Positions 44,853 to 61,487 of a stretch of 64,000 bases of DNA are shown here, piece after piece. The notes beneath the pieces are model-generated. The model was not told the origin of the DNA and made no database searches. It was given only the letters and a program-made list of their open reading frames with translations. The position numbers and the translations under genes are program-made. Source of the DNA: Streptomyces sp. JJ36 (GTDB lineage: Bacteria; Actinomycetota; Actinomycetes; Streptomycetales; Streptomycetaceae); NCBI RefSeq assembly GCF_021696945.1, contig NZ_JACYHE010000008.1, positions 62,001 to 126,000 of the forward strand. Reading direction: 5' to 3'. Numbering within the stretch: position 1 is the first letter of the stretch; every line of letters begins with the position of its first letter.

Positions 44853-47800
44853 AGCCCGAGAACCTCCAGGACGTCTTCGAACTGACCCCCGTCCAGGAGG
44901 GCATGCTCTTCCACAGCCTCTTCACCCCCGAGTCGGGCGTCTACGTGGAGCAGCTCTCCTTCACCCTGCGCGGCACACTCGACCCGGACGCCTTCCAGCA
45001 GGCGTGGCAGGACCTCGTCGCCCGGCACCCGATCCTGCGCACCGGCTTCCACTGGGAGGAGGCCGGCAGGTCCCTGCAGGCCGTGCACCGCCGTGTCGAG
45101 GTGCCGGTGCGGCACCACGACTGGCGCGACGTGCCCGCCGCCGAGCGGGAGGGACGGTACGAGGCCTTCCGCGCCGAGCAGCGCCGCCGCGGCTTCGACC
45201 TGCGCCGGCCTCCGCTGATGCGGCTCGCGCTCCTCCGTCTCGAGGACGACGTGCACCGGCTCTTCTGGAGCTTCCCGCACCTGGTCATGGACGGCTGGTC
45301 GTTCGGCCTGGTTCTCCAGGAGTTCGCCGCCGCCTACGCCGCACGCTGCGCGGGAGCGGCGCCGCAGCTTCCGGGCGCCCGCCCGTACCGGGACTACGTC
45401 GCCTGGTGGAAGCGCCGCGACACGGGCCGTGCCGAGGAGTTCTGGCGCCGGGAACTGGCCGGGGCCACGCCGGGGCCGCTGGAGACCGGGCCCGGCGCAC
45501 CGGACGACGGCGGCCCCACCCACACCTTCGTCCCGGACCGCCGGCTGGGCTCGCTCGTCCGCGACCTGGACGGCCTCGCCCGGGAGAACCGCCTCACCCT
45601 CAACACCCTCGTGCAGGGCGCCTGGCTGCTGCTGCTCGGACGCTACACCGGCCGCGACGACGTGGTCAGCGGCGCCACCTCGACCCACCGGCCCGCCGAC
45701 CTGCCCGGCGCCGAGACCATCGTCGGGCCCATGATCACCACCACCCCGGTACGGGCCCGCATCGACCCGGCCGAGCGGCTGCTGCCCTGGCTGCACCGTC
45801 TCCAGGACGCCATGACCTCGGCACGTGAGTACGCCGACGTCCCGCTGCACCTCTTCCCACGCTGGGCCGGGCTCCCCGGCGGTACGCAGTTGTTCGAGAC
45901 CGACCTGGCCTTCGAGAACACCCCCGCCCCCGAGATGGCCCTGCACGGGCTGGAGATCACCGACTTCGCCTACGACGGCCGGCCGCACTACCCGCTGACC
46001 ATGGTCGTCTTCCCGCAGGAGGAGCTGCCGCCCCGCCTCGTGCACGACCGCCGCCGCTTCCCCGCCCCGGTCGCGGAGCGCCTCCTCGGCCACTTCCACC
46101 ACCTCCTCGGCGGCATGGCCGGCGACCCCGGCCGCAGCCTCGGCGACATCGAGCCCTACACACCGGCCGAACGCGTCCGGCTGCTGGACGGCGGTCACCG
46201 CCCGGAACCCGTGGACGGCGACGACCTGCTGCACGAGATGTTCGCCCGGCAGGCGGCCCGGACCCCGGACGCGGTGGCCGTGGTCTGCGGCCCGGAGACG
46301 GCCACCTACCGGGAACTGGACGAACGCGCCAACCGCCTCGCCCGGCACCTCGCCGGGCTCGGCGCCGGGCCCGGCGAACGCGTCGGCCTCTGCCTGGAGC
46401 GGTCCGTCGACATGGTCGCCGCCGTCCTCGCCGTGCTGAAGAGCGGTGCCGCCTATGTGCCGCTCGACCTCGCCCAGCCCGCCGACCGCATGGCGTACGT
46501 GCTCGCCGACGCGGGCGCCTCGCTGCTCGTCACGCACGACGCCGCCGCGGGCCGGGGGCCCGCCTTCGACGGCACGCCGGTCCACCTCGACAAGGACGCG
46601 GACGCCCTCGCCGCACAGGACCCCACCGCCCCGGACACCGGCGCCACCCCCGCAGACCTCGCCTACGTCCTCTACACCTCCGGCTCCACCGGCCGGCCCA
46701 AGGGCGTCGAGGTGCCCCACTCCAACGTGGTGCGCCTGGTACGCGGCGCCGGGCGGCTCCTGGACACCGGCGCGGCGGACGTGTGGAGCATGTGCCACTC
46801 CTACGCCTTCGACGTCTCGGTGTACGAGATGTGGGGCGCCTTCGCCGACGGCGCCCGCCTGGTCGTCGTCCCCCGGGACACCGTGCGGGCCGCCGACGCC
46901 CTGCACGAGCTCCTCGCCGAGGAGGGCGTCACCGTCTTCAGCCAGACCCCGTCGGCCTTCCGCCCGTACGCGCGGCACGCGCTGGAGACGGACGGCAAGC
47001 AGCCTCCGCTGCGGTACGTGCTCTTCGCCGGCGAGTACCTGGACGTGCCCGCCCTGGCTCCCTGGTTCGACCACTTCGGCGACGAGGAACCGGAGCTGGT
47101 CAATCTGTACGGCATCACCGAGGTGACCGTGCACGCCACGTTCCACCGGGTGACCCGCCGTGACGCCGCGTCGGGGGTGCGCAGCAACATCGGGCGCCCG
47201 CTCCCGGACCTGACGCTGCGCCTCCTCGACTCCCGACTGCGGCCCGTGCCGCAGGGCGTGGCGGGCGAGATCCACGTGTCCGGTCCCGGTGTCGCCCGCG
47301 GCTACCGCAACCTGCCCGAACTGACCGCCGAACGGTTCGTTCCCGACCCCTACGCGGACGGCGAGGCACGGATGTACCGCTCCGGCGACCTCGCCCGGCT
47401 GCTCGAGGACGGCACCCTGGAGGTGCTGGGCCGGATCGACGACCAGGTGAAGGTCCGCGGCTTCCGGGTGGAGCCCGGCGAGGTCGCCGAGGTGCTGACC
47501 GGCCACCCCGCCGTACGCGACGCCGTCGTGGTGCCGCACGACCACGGCGAGGGCGATGTGCGGCTCGCCGCCTACGTCGTGGTGTCCGGGCCGCCCGGGG
47601 AGACGCCGGTCCCCACCGAGACGGAGTTGCTGGAACTCGCCCGCCGCAGCCTTCCCGCGTACATGGTGCCTTCGTCCCTCGTCCTGCTGGACGCGCTGCC
47701 GCTCACCGCCAACGGCAAGACCGACCGCAGCGCCCTGCCGGCCCCGGGCACCGGCCGGTCGGAGGCGGCCGGCACGTACGTGGCCCCCCGGGACGCCCTG

Positions 47801-48106
47801 GAGCGCCAGGTCGCACAGGTGTGGAGCGAGGTCCTGGAGACCGAACGGGTCGGCGCCCACGACGACTTCTTCGCCCTGGGCGGTCACTCGCTCCTCGCCA
47901 CCCGGGTGACCGGCCGGCTCAAGTCGGCGCTGCGCCGCGAGGTACGGGTGCGCACCCTCTTCGACCGGCCGGTGCTGGCCGACTTCGCCCGCGCACTCCG
48001 CGAGACCGCTGACGCCGGGGCCGCGGCGGGCGGCGACCTGGTCGCCGTGCCCCGCACCCCGCGCCGCCCCGCCGCCGGCACCGCCGGGCACACCGAGGAG
48101 GACTGA
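44849..48106 (+). CDS. NRPS 3: C-A-PCP
   Basis: This 1085-residue single module has a condensation domain (about 1-440) whose opening, FELTPVQEGMLFHSL, resembles C domains that follow epimerisation domains. The catalytic His144 and Asp148 (PHLVMDG) are present, although the first His of the motif is Pro. The A domain (about 455-985) has A3 YTSGSTGRPKG and specificity residues D-V-Y-S-L-A-L-V-H starting at Asp655. The pattern loosely resembles small polar Ser/Thr-type codes; I cannot name the residue. The PCP has Ser1014 in LGGHSL. ATGA overlap with the PKS-NRPS indicates coupled, equimolar translation, and the next synthetase starts one base after the stop. It adds the residue after the thiazoline. 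Confidence 0.92.
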   Translation: MKPENLQDVFELTPVQEGMLFHSLFTPESGVYVEQLSFTLRGTLDPDAFQQAWQDLVARHPILRTGFHWEEAGRSLQAVHRRVEVPVRHHDWRDVPAAEREGRYEAFRAEQRRRGFDLRRPPLMRLALLRLEDDVHRLFWSFPHLVMDGWSFGLVLQEFAAAYAARCAGAAPQLPGARPYRDYVAWWKRRDTGRAEEFWRRELAGATPGPLETGPGAPDDGGPTHTFVPDRRLGSLVRDLDGLARENRLTLNTLVQGAWLLLLGRYTGRDDVVSGATSTHRPADLPGAETIVGPMITTTPVRARIDPAERLLPWLHRLQDAMTSAREYADVPLHLFPRWAGLPGGTQLFETDLAFENTPAPEMALHGLEITDFAYDGRPHYPLTMVVFPQEELPPRLVHDRRRFPAPVAERLLGHFHHLLGGMAGDPGRSLGDIEPYTPAERVRLLDGGHRPEPVDGDDLLHEMFARQAARTPDAVAVVCGPETATYRELDERANRLARHLAGLGAGPGERVGLCLERSVDMVAAVLAVLKSGAAYVPLDLAQPADRMAYVLADAGASLLVTHDAAAGRGPAFDGTPVHLDKDADALAAQDPTAPDTGATPADLAYVLYTSGSTGRPKGVEVPHSNVVRLVRGAGRLLDTGAADVWSMCHSYAFDVSVYEMWGAFADGARLVVVPRDTVRAADALHELLAEEGVTVFSQTPSAFRPYARHALETDGKQPPLRYVLFAGEYLDVPALAPWFDHFGDEEPELVNLYGITEVTVHATFHRVTRRDAASGVRSNIGRPLPDLTLRLLDSRLRPVPQGVAGEIHVSGPGVARGYRNLPELTAERFVPDPYADGEARMYRSGDLARLLEDGTLEVLGRIDDQVKVRGFRVEPGEVAEVLTGHPAVRDAVVVPHDHGEGDVRLAAYVVVSGPPGETPVPTETELLELARRSLPAYMVPSSLVLLDALPLTANGKTDRSALPAPGTGRSEAAGTYVAPRDALERQVAQVWSEVLETERVGAHDDFFALGGHSLLATRVTGRLKSALRREVRVRTLFDRPVLADFARALRETADAGAAAGGDLVAVPRTPRRPAAGTAGHTEED

Positions 48107-48107
48107 C

Positions 48108-55841
<7,734 letters not shown>

Positions 55842-55875
55842 CCGGCCGTCCCGGCTCCTGCTGAAAGGCACCTAC

Positions 55876-57084
55876 ATGAACACACGACCCACCGTCCTCG
55901 TCGCCGGAGCGGGCATCGGCGGTCTCACGGCGGCACTGGCCGCCCGCCGTCAGGGGTTCCCGGTCACCGTCTTCGAACGGCGCACCAGCCTGCGCGTCGA
56001 GACCAGCGGTACCGGCGTGACGATCTGGAGCAACGCGACCACCGCACTCAGCGCGCTCGGGCTGCGGGACCGGATCCTCCGGGCCGGCGTCCCCATCCGG
56101 GAGTCCCGCCTGGTGACCGAACGGGACGTCCCCGTCCTCCACACCCCCGTGCAGCGCTACACCGCCCCGGGGAGCACTCCGGGCGTCACCATCGCCCGCG
56201 GCGCACTGGCCCGCGTCCTGACCGACGCGTGCGAGGACGCCGGGGTGCGCATCCGGTTCTCCGCCGACATCACCCGGCACCGTGTCGACGGTGACCGCGT
56301 CACCGTCCGTCTCGACGACGGCACGGAGGTCCGGGGCGGCGTCCTCGTCGGCGCCGACGGGCTCCGCTCCCGCACCGCAGCCCGCCTCCTGGGCGACACC
56401 GAGCCCGTCTACACCGGCGTCACCACCTACCGGGGCGTCAGCGACACCGACTGCGGCGTCCCGCCCGGCACCGTGCACCTCTTCCAGGGCCGGCACGGCG
56501 TCAACGGCGGCGCCTGGCACATCGGCAACGGCCAGGTGACCTGGACCGTCGGCCACCCCGCGCCGCCCGGCGGGCAGGACGTTCCCGGCCGGCGGCGGGC
56601 ACGCATCCTGGAACTCGTCGAGGGCTTCCAGGGACCGCCGCAGTGCCTGGTACGCCACACGCCCGAAGACCGCCTCCTGCGTACCGACCTCTACTACAGC
56701 AACTGGTACGACAAGTGGGGGGAAGGTCCCGTCACCCTCCTCGGGGACGCCGCCCACGCCGTCACGACCGTCCTGGGCCAGGGAGCCTGCCAGGCCGTCG
56801 AGGACGCCGTCGTGCTCGGCGACGAACTCGGCGCGGCTCCGCACGACCCCGTGGGCGCCCTCCGCAGCTACGAGGAGGCCCGGCGCGAACGGGTCCGGTC
56901 GGTACGCGAAACCATCTTCAGGGTGGCCTCCGCCCCCCGGGTCGACAACCGCCTGCTGCGGCCCCTCTTCCTCCGCCTCACGCGCTACTTCGCCACCCGC
57001 AACCAGGAGGCCATGTGGCGCGGCCTCCAGCAGCCGCCCCACTTGCGCGCGACACCCGCCCCCGACGCGGTCGTCCAGCCGTGA
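55876..57084 (+). CDS. FAD-dependent monooxygenase (group A, PHBH-like)
   Basis: The 402-residue flavoprotein has the N-terminal dinucleotide fold VLVAGAGIGGLTAA (GxGxxG at 11-16) and the DG motif in VLVGADGLRSRTA. The second FAD motif LLGDAAHAVTTVLGQGACQAVEDA completes it. Single-component enzymes of this type hydroxylate aromatic rings or activated carbons with NAD(P)H and O2; kynurenine 3-monooxygenase and salicylate hydroxylase belong to the group. It sits 34 bases behind the last NRPS with AAAGG before the ATG. With a TDO-like enzyme in the same cluster, an aromatic (indole- or kynurenine-derived) substrate is plausible but unproven. Confidence 0.9.
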   Translation: MNTRPTVLVAGAGIGGLTAALAARRQGFPVTVFERRTSLRVETSGTGVTIWSNATTALSALGLRDRILRAGVPIRESRLVTERDVPVLHTPVQRYTAPGSTPGVTIARGALARVLTDACEDAGVRIRFSADITRHRVDGDRVTVRLDDGTEVRGGVLVGADGLRSRTAARLLGDTEPVYTGVTTYRGVSDTDCGVPPGTVHLFQGRHGVNGGAWHIGNGQVTWTVGHPAPPGGQDVPGRRRARILELVEGFQGPPQCLVRHTPEDRLLRTDLYYSNWYDKWGEGPVTLLGDAAHAVTTVLGQGACQAVEDAVVLGDELGAAPHDPVGALRSYEEARRERVRSVRETIFRVASAPRVDNRLLRPLFLRLTRYFATRNQEAMWRGLQQPPHLRATPAPDAVVQP

Positions 57085-57130
57085 TCGCCACCGGCGCAGG
57101 CCCCGCCGCCACCAGCCCCCGAGAGGACCG

Positions 57131-58381
57131 ATGACAGTCACCGACCCGTCCCCGGACACCGTGCCCCGCCCCCTCACCGACCTGCCGCCCGCCGCCCGGG
57201 CATGGCGCCGCACGGTCCGCGACTTCGCCCACGACCACGTGGCCCCCCGGGCGCGCGCCATGGACGAGGCCGGCCGCCTCGACGGCGACCTCGTCCGCGA
57301 GCTCTTCGCCCACGGCCTCATGAGCATCGAGATCCCGGAGATCTACGGCGGCGGCGCCGGCGACCTGTTCGACGTGGTGCTGGCCATCGAGGAACTCGCC
57401 CGCGTCGACCCCTCCGTCGCCGTCTTCGTCGACGTGCAGAACGCCCTCGTCGCGAGCGCGCTGCTCCGCCACGGCAGCGGCGACCAGAAGCGCCGGCACC
57501 TGCCCCGCCTCGCCGGGGGAATGGCCGGGGCCTACGCCATCTCCGAGGAGACCGCCGGCAGCGACGCCTTCGCTCTGACGACCCGCGCCGACCCCGACGG
57601 CGACGGCTTTGTCCTCACCGGCCGCAAACGCTGGATCACCAGTGCCGCGGAGGCCGGGCTGTTCCTGGTCTTCGCCCGCACCGGCACCCGCCCGTCGACG
57701 CCGGCCTCGCCCCCCGCCCTCAGCGCCTTCCTGGTGGACCGGGACACCCCGGGGCTCACCGTCGGCCCGCCGGTGCCCAAGATGGGCATCCGGGCCAGCT
57801 CGACCTGCGAACTCGTCCTCGACGAGGTCCGGGTCAAGCGCGCCGACCTGCTCGGACGGCCGGACGACGGCGGGGTCCTCATGGTGGAGACCCTCGACAT
57901 CGGCAAGCTCGGCATCGCCGCCCAGCTCGTGGGTCTCGCCGACGGAGCCCTGCACCACGCTCTGCGGCACGCCGAGGAGCGCGAGCAGTTCGGGACCCGC
58001 ATCTGGGACTACCAGGGCGTCCAGTTCCCCCTCGCCCGCCTCGCCGCGGACCTCGAGGCCGCCCGCGTCCTCGTGTACAACACCGCCCGCCTGCTCCAGG
58101 CCGGAGCACCGCAGCACGAGCGCATCAAGGCCGCCTCCATGGCCAAGTACGCGGCGTCCGCGGTCGCCGAACGCGCCGCCTCCCAGGCCGTGGAAACGCT
58201 CGGCGGCGCCGGCTTCGCCGGCCACCACCCGGTCGAGAAGCTGTACCGGGACGCGAAGGTGGGCGCGATCTACGAGGGCACCTCCAACGTCCAGTTCAAG
58301 ACGATCGCCTCGCTGCTCTCGCGCCGTTCCGGCCCGCCGGAACCCGACGGGACGGCAGCACCGGCGGCGGGGGAGGGGTGA
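57131..58381 (+). CDS. acyl-CoA dehydrogenase-like tailoring enzyme
   Basis: The 416-residue ACAD has ISEETAGSDAFAL, KRWITSA, EEREQFGT, LGGAGFAGHHPVEKLYRDAKV and catalytic Glu382 in IYEGTSNVQF, so it should be active. A 15-residue Pro/Thr-rich N-terminus precedes the fold. In natural-product clusters such enzymes often desaturate carrier-bound amino acyl or acyl groups instead of CoA esters. Here it could form a dehydro-amino acid, unsaturate the starter chain or aromatise the thiazoline that lacks its own oxidase domain. It lies between the monooxygenase and the thioesterase, with GAGAGGA before the ATG. The next gene starts at its stop. Confidence 0.9.
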   Translation: MTVTDPSPDTVPRPLTDLPPAARAWRRTVRDFAHDHVAPRARAMDEAGRLDGDLVRELFAHGLMSIEIPEIYGGGAGDLFDVVLAIEELARVDPSVAVFVDVQNALVASALLRHGSGDQKRRHLPRLAGGMAGAYAISEETAGSDAFALTTRADPDGDGFVLTGRKRWITSAAEAGLFLVFARTGTRPSTPASPPALSAFLVDRDTPGLTVGPPVPKMGIRASSTCELVLDEVRVKRADLLGRPDDGGVLMVETLDIGKLGIAAQLVGLADGALHHALRHAEEREQFGTRIWDYQGVQFPLARLAADLEAARVLVYNTARLLQAGAPQHERIKAASMAKYAASAVAERAASQAVETLGGAGFAGHHPVEKLYRDAKVGAIYEGTSNVQFKTIASLLSRRSGPPEPDGTAAPAAGEG

Positions 58382-58386
58382 GGCCG

Positions 58387-59154
58387 ATGCAGCGCAGCAC
58401 CGCCGCCTCCGGTGTCCCCGCCGCGACCGGCAGCCGGCCGCTGCAGTTGTTCTGCTTCCCCTACGCCGGCGGCTCCGCCCGCATCTTCTCCGGCTGGGAG
58501 AGCGCCCTGCCCGCCCACGTACGGCTGCGGGCCGTCGAACCCGCCGGCCGGGGCAGCCGGTTCCGCGAGAGGCCGCACGACCGCATCGAGACGCTCACCC
58601 AGGACCTGCTGCCCACGCTGCTCGCCGCCCGGGACGCTCCGTACGCGCTCTTCGGGTACAGCCTGGGCGCCCTGGTCGCCTACGAACTGGCCCGCATCAT
58701 GGAGCAGCGCTACGGCTGCCCGCCGCTCCACCTGTGCGTCGGCGCCTTTCGCGCCCCGCACCTGAAGCGGTCCGCCGTACCCGACTACAACCTTCCGGAG
58801 GCGGAGTTCCGCGAACGCCTGCGGGCGTTCAACGGAACCCCGGACGCCGTGCTCGCCGACGACTCGCTGATGGAACTGGTCATTCCGCTGCTCCGCGCCG
58901 ACCTGGCGGTCGCCGACACCTACCGCCACACCGGGGGGCGCCCGCTGAGCTGCCCCATCACGGCCTTCGCCGGCAGCGGCGACGAAGAGGTCCCGTTGCC
59001 GGCCGTGGCCCAGTGGGAGCGTCACACCGCCGCCGCCTTCGCGCTCACGGTCCTCGACGGCGACCACTTCTTCATCCATCAGCAGGAGTCCGCCCTGCTC
59101 GGCCATCTCTCCGCCGCGCTCACGCGGGGCGAGGGGGGCGGAGAGGTCAGGTGA
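58387..59154 (+). CDS. type II thioesterase
   Basis: The 255-residue alpha/beta hydrolase has the family pattern FCFPYAGGSARIFSGW near the N-terminus and the nucleophile Ser92 in GYSLGAL. The acid lies near FAGSGDEEV and the His in DGDHFFI. Stand-alone thioesterases of this kind clear mis-primed or stalled carrier domains. ATG at 58387 with GGGAGGGG 8 bases upstream is preferred; GTG at 58378 overlapping the ACAD stop is an alternative. It is the last gene of the biosynthetic operon and overlaps the convergent LuxR gene by 8 bases at the stops. Confidence 0.92.
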   Translation: MQRSTAASGVPAATGSRPLQLFCFPYAGGSARIFSGWESALPAHVRLRAVEPAGRGSRFRERPHDRIETLTQDLLPTLLAARDAPYALFGYSLGALVAYELARIMEQRYGCPPLHLCVGAFRAPHLKRSAVPDYNLPEAEFRERLRAFNGTPDAVLADDSLMELVIPLLRADLAVADTYRHTGGRPLSCPITAFAGSGDEEVPLPAVAQWERHTAAAFALTVLDGDHFFIHQQESALLGHLSAALTRGEGGGEVR

Positions 59155-59923
59155 CGGCGGCCTCGTCGTCGACGGCGTCGATGATCCCGTGGCGGAGGGC
59201 CAGGGCGACCGCCAGCGTCCGGTTCGGGCAGTTGAGTTTCGCGAGCACGTTGGCGACATGGCGTTTCGCTCCGTGCTGGGAGATCTGCAGGGAGCGGGCG
59301 ATCTGCTTGTTGCTGTACCCCCGGCCGAGTAGCAGCAGCGTCTCCAGCTCCCGTGCGGTGAGGAAGAACGGCCGCTCCGGCCGGGTGGGGACGCCGTTGC
59401 GCAGCCGGCCGAGCATCCACCGGGAGAGCAGGGCCGGCACGGGCATGTCTCCCCTGGCCAGCCGGAGGAGGGAGTCCTCCAGGGACTGCGAGGTGATCTC
59501 CTCGACGAGCAGGAATCCGTCGGCCGGCATCTCCGCGGCCGCCGCGAGCTGTTGCTCGTCCCCGCTCTCCAGCAGCGACAGCACCTTGCTCCCCTGCTCA
59601 CAGGAGGCCGCCACCAGCTCCAGCACCTCGACGGCCAGGTCGCACGGGCAGATCACCACGTCGGTCCCGGTGAGGCTCAGCCGCAGCTCGGCCGCGCCGG
59701 GGTCGTGGAAGGTCGTCACCCGTCCGACGGAGTCGCTCTCGCGCATCATCGATTCCAGGCCGCGCCGCACCATCTCGTTCGGGTGCACCACACCCACCCG
59801 CAGGCGGGCGGCCGCCCCGGGCCTGTGCTGCAGTTCCCGCCCGGGAGGCCGGGACGTCGTCCCGACCTGGTGGCCGGCCTGCACCGGCCCGGGCACTGCG
59901 GATGTCTTCTTGCACACAGCCAT
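59147..59923 (-). CDS. LuxR family regulator with a degenerate receiver domain (cluster right border)
   Basis: The 258-residue paralogue of the regulator at 23105-23956 has a receiver-like domain at about 40-150 and a LuxR helix-turn-helix with the nearly identical segment SNKQIARSLQISQHGAKRHVANVLAKLNCPNRTL (given in shortened reading: SNKQIARSL, then HGAKRHVAN). The phosphorylation residues are lost in the same way. The acidic pair is His47-Pro48, the acceptor position is Pro93 in DVVICPCD, and the Lys is replaced in FLLVEEIT. The ATG at 59923 is chosen because AAGGAAGG ends 5 bases before it; the frame upstream to 60016 looks non-coding. It is convergent with the thioesterase. Because the recognition helices match, both regulators probably bind the same DNA sites. 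Confidence 0.88.
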   Translation of the reverse strand: MAVCKKTSAVPGPVQAGHQVGTTSRPPGRELQHRPGAAARLRVGVVHPNEMVRRGLESMMRESDSVGRVTTFHDPGAAELRLSLTGTDVVICPCDLAVEVLELVAASCEQGSKVLSLLESGDEQQLAAAAEMPADGFLLVEEITSQSLEDSLLRLARGDMPVPALLSRWMLGRLRNGVPTRPERPFFLTARELETLLLLGRGYSNKQIARSLQISQHGAKRHVANVLAKLNCPNRTLAVALALRHGIIDAVDDEAAVT

Positions 59924-60444
59924 GAAGACCTTCCTTTCAGGTTCGACCCGCTCGTCGGTCGTGCATGTCCGGTTTGGTGTGATCCCGTGGAGGCGTTTCT
60001 GGCCTAGACATGTCAACTTGTCGGTGACAGCTTGGGGGTGTGGGTTTTAACGTGACAAGCACTGTACGTGCCTCTGTCGTTGCCCTGCGCGAGTCTGCGG
60101 AGGGTCGCCTGCGGGCGGTGTGCGGTCATGTGTCCGGGCCCGGCGGCGCGCGGCGTGCCGGCTCTGTCGCGTGCAGGCCTGCGCGTACGTGCCGCACAGT
60201 GCCGACGACGGCGGCCCCGGTGAGTGCTCCGGGGCTCTTCGAGGGGCCCGGGCCCGCGGTGTCCCCGCCGCGTGCGGTGGGGGAGCGGTGGGGGGTGAAC
60301 GCCGTCGTGGCGCCGACGGGTGGGGGTGGTGGGGGGAACGGGAGTCTGGCACGGCAATCTCCTCGAGCGGACTGTGGGGGCCGGAGCGACCGGACGGGGA
60401 CCACCGCGCCGGGACACTACACGGGCCGCCCGCGTAAGCAAATA

Positions 60445-60460
60445 TGTAACGCCTGTTACA
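60445..60460. promoter_or_regulatory. perfect palindrome TGTAAC-GCCT-GTTACA
   Basis: It has 6-bp perfect arms in an AT-richer patch within a very GC-rich region, roughly half way between the LuxR and thioredoxin starts. It looks like a repressor or activator operator. No other copy was seen in the window. Confidence 0.5.
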
Positions 60461-60753
60461 ACGCGACCGGCAGGTCGCCGCCCGGCGGAAGGCCGTGCCC
60501 CGGCAGCTCGGACACCGTTGGCCGGCCGGGAGGGTACGGGGCGTCGCGACGAGCCGGGGGCCCCGGAGGACCGCGGAGTCCTGCCGGACGGCGGCCCGGG
60601 TCGGCGTGGTGGACGCGACGTCTCCTCGCGCGGCCCGTGTCTGAGCGCCGCCGGGGCGGGGAAGACCGAGGGGGCCGGGTGCGGCGCCACCCCGGCAGGG
60701 GGCGCGGAGGAGCGCCCGCGGACGGGAATGTGTCGCGGCACGCCGGTGTTCTT

Positions 60754-60767
60754 TACCCCAGGGGGTA
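60754..60767. promoter_or_regulatory. CsoR/CstR-type operator before thioredoxin
   Basis: TACCCC, AG, GGGGTA lies in the context TTACCCCAGGGGGTAT. It resembles the ATACCCC-n2-GGGGTAT operators of the CsoR/CstR/FrmR repressor family, which respond to copper or reactive sulfur. It lies 26 bases before the thioredoxin ATG. No regulator gene of this family is in the window. Confidence 0.6.
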
Positions 60768-60793
60768 TGAAGCCACCAAGGAAGGACCCACCC

Positions 60794-61180
60794 ATGAGCA
60801 CCGTCGACCTGACCGCGGCCGACTTCGAGAAGACCGTCACCGAGAACGACATCGTCCTCGTCGACTTCTGGGCCTCCTGGTGCGGTCCCTGCCGGGCGTT
60901 CGCCCCCGTCTACGAGCGGGCCTCCGAGGCCAATCCGGGCATCGTCTTCGGCAAGGTCGACACCGAGGCCGAGCAGGCACTCGCCGGCGCGGCCCAGATC
61001 ACCTCCATCCCCACCCTGATGGCCTTCCGGGAGGGCATCCTCGTCTTCTCCCAGCCCGGCGCCCTCCCGGCGCAGGGCCTGGACCAGGTCATCACGGCCG
61101 TCCGGGAACTGGACATGGAGGACGTACGGGCCTCCCTCGCCGCCCAGGGCGGCGGCCCGGAGGCAGCACACGGACACTGA
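60794..61180 (+). CDS. thioredoxin
   Basis: The 128-residue cytoplasmic protein disulfide reductase has the active site Cys30-Gly-Pro-Cys33 in FWASWCGPC and the cis-Pro segment TSIPTLMAF. The C-terminus has a 15-residue tail beyond the usual fold. GGAAGG precedes the ATG at 60794. The CsoR/CstR-like site just upstream suggests control by copper or persulfide stress instead of general redox control. It lies outside the NRPS cluster. Confidence 0.93.
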   Translation: MSTVDLTAADFEKTVTENDIVLVDFWASWCGPCRAFAPVYERASEANPGIVFGKVDTEAEQALAGAAQITSIPTLMAFREGILVFSQPGALPAQGLDQVITAVRELDMEDVRASLAAQGGGPEAAHGH

Positions 61181-61191
61181 CCGCCCTGGCC

Positions 61192-61226
61192 GGCCCCGCC
61201 GATCAGCCCCCGGCGGCTGAGGGGCC
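61192..61226 (+). terminator. weak candidate terminator after thioredoxin
   Basis: Outer arms GGCCCC/GGGGCC enclose a second pairing GCCG/CGGC, 12 bases after the stop. The pairing is interrupted. The remaining sequence to 61487 shows no convincing gene. Confidence 0.35.
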
Positions 61227-61487
61227 ACCGCCCGCAGGCACAGTGATCGAGGTGCGGGACGAGGAGTCGATGGTCCGCAACGCCAGACAGGTGAAGCTGT
61301 GCAGGACTCCGGTCACCGGTAGTTCCGTCACCGCGATCATCGAGGTCTGGCCGCAGCACCCCTGCCCTTCCCGGTCACGGTCTCTCGGAGATCCGTGCTG
61401 AGCCGTACCGGCGTCGATGCTGGGGAACAGCTGAGGACGCGCGCTGTTTGCCTGAGAGTGGGGAGCAGCGCCGGTCGAACGACGGCG

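Larger units (their letters stand above)
59924..60793. other. 870-base intergenic region at the right edge of the cluster
   Basis: Open frames here are low-complexity and not convincing. Features: a TTGACA-like -35 box on the minus strand (complement of 60011-60016) suited to the LuxR gene; the palindrome TGTAAC-4-GTTACA at 60445-60460; and a CsoR/CstR-like operator at 60754-60767 just before thioredoxin. No convincing -10 could be paired with the TTGACA. Confidence 0.5.

Noticed and set aside
59882-59899. GTGCCCGGGCCGGTGCA-like match to the cluster palindrome
   Set aside because: Lies inside the LuxR coding region with a 3-base centre and an incomplete arm; probably chance.
60040-60793. Upstream open frames reaching into thioredoxin
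   Set aside because: Low-complexity, cross two palindromic sites, no ribosome binding site; thioredoxin starts at 60794.
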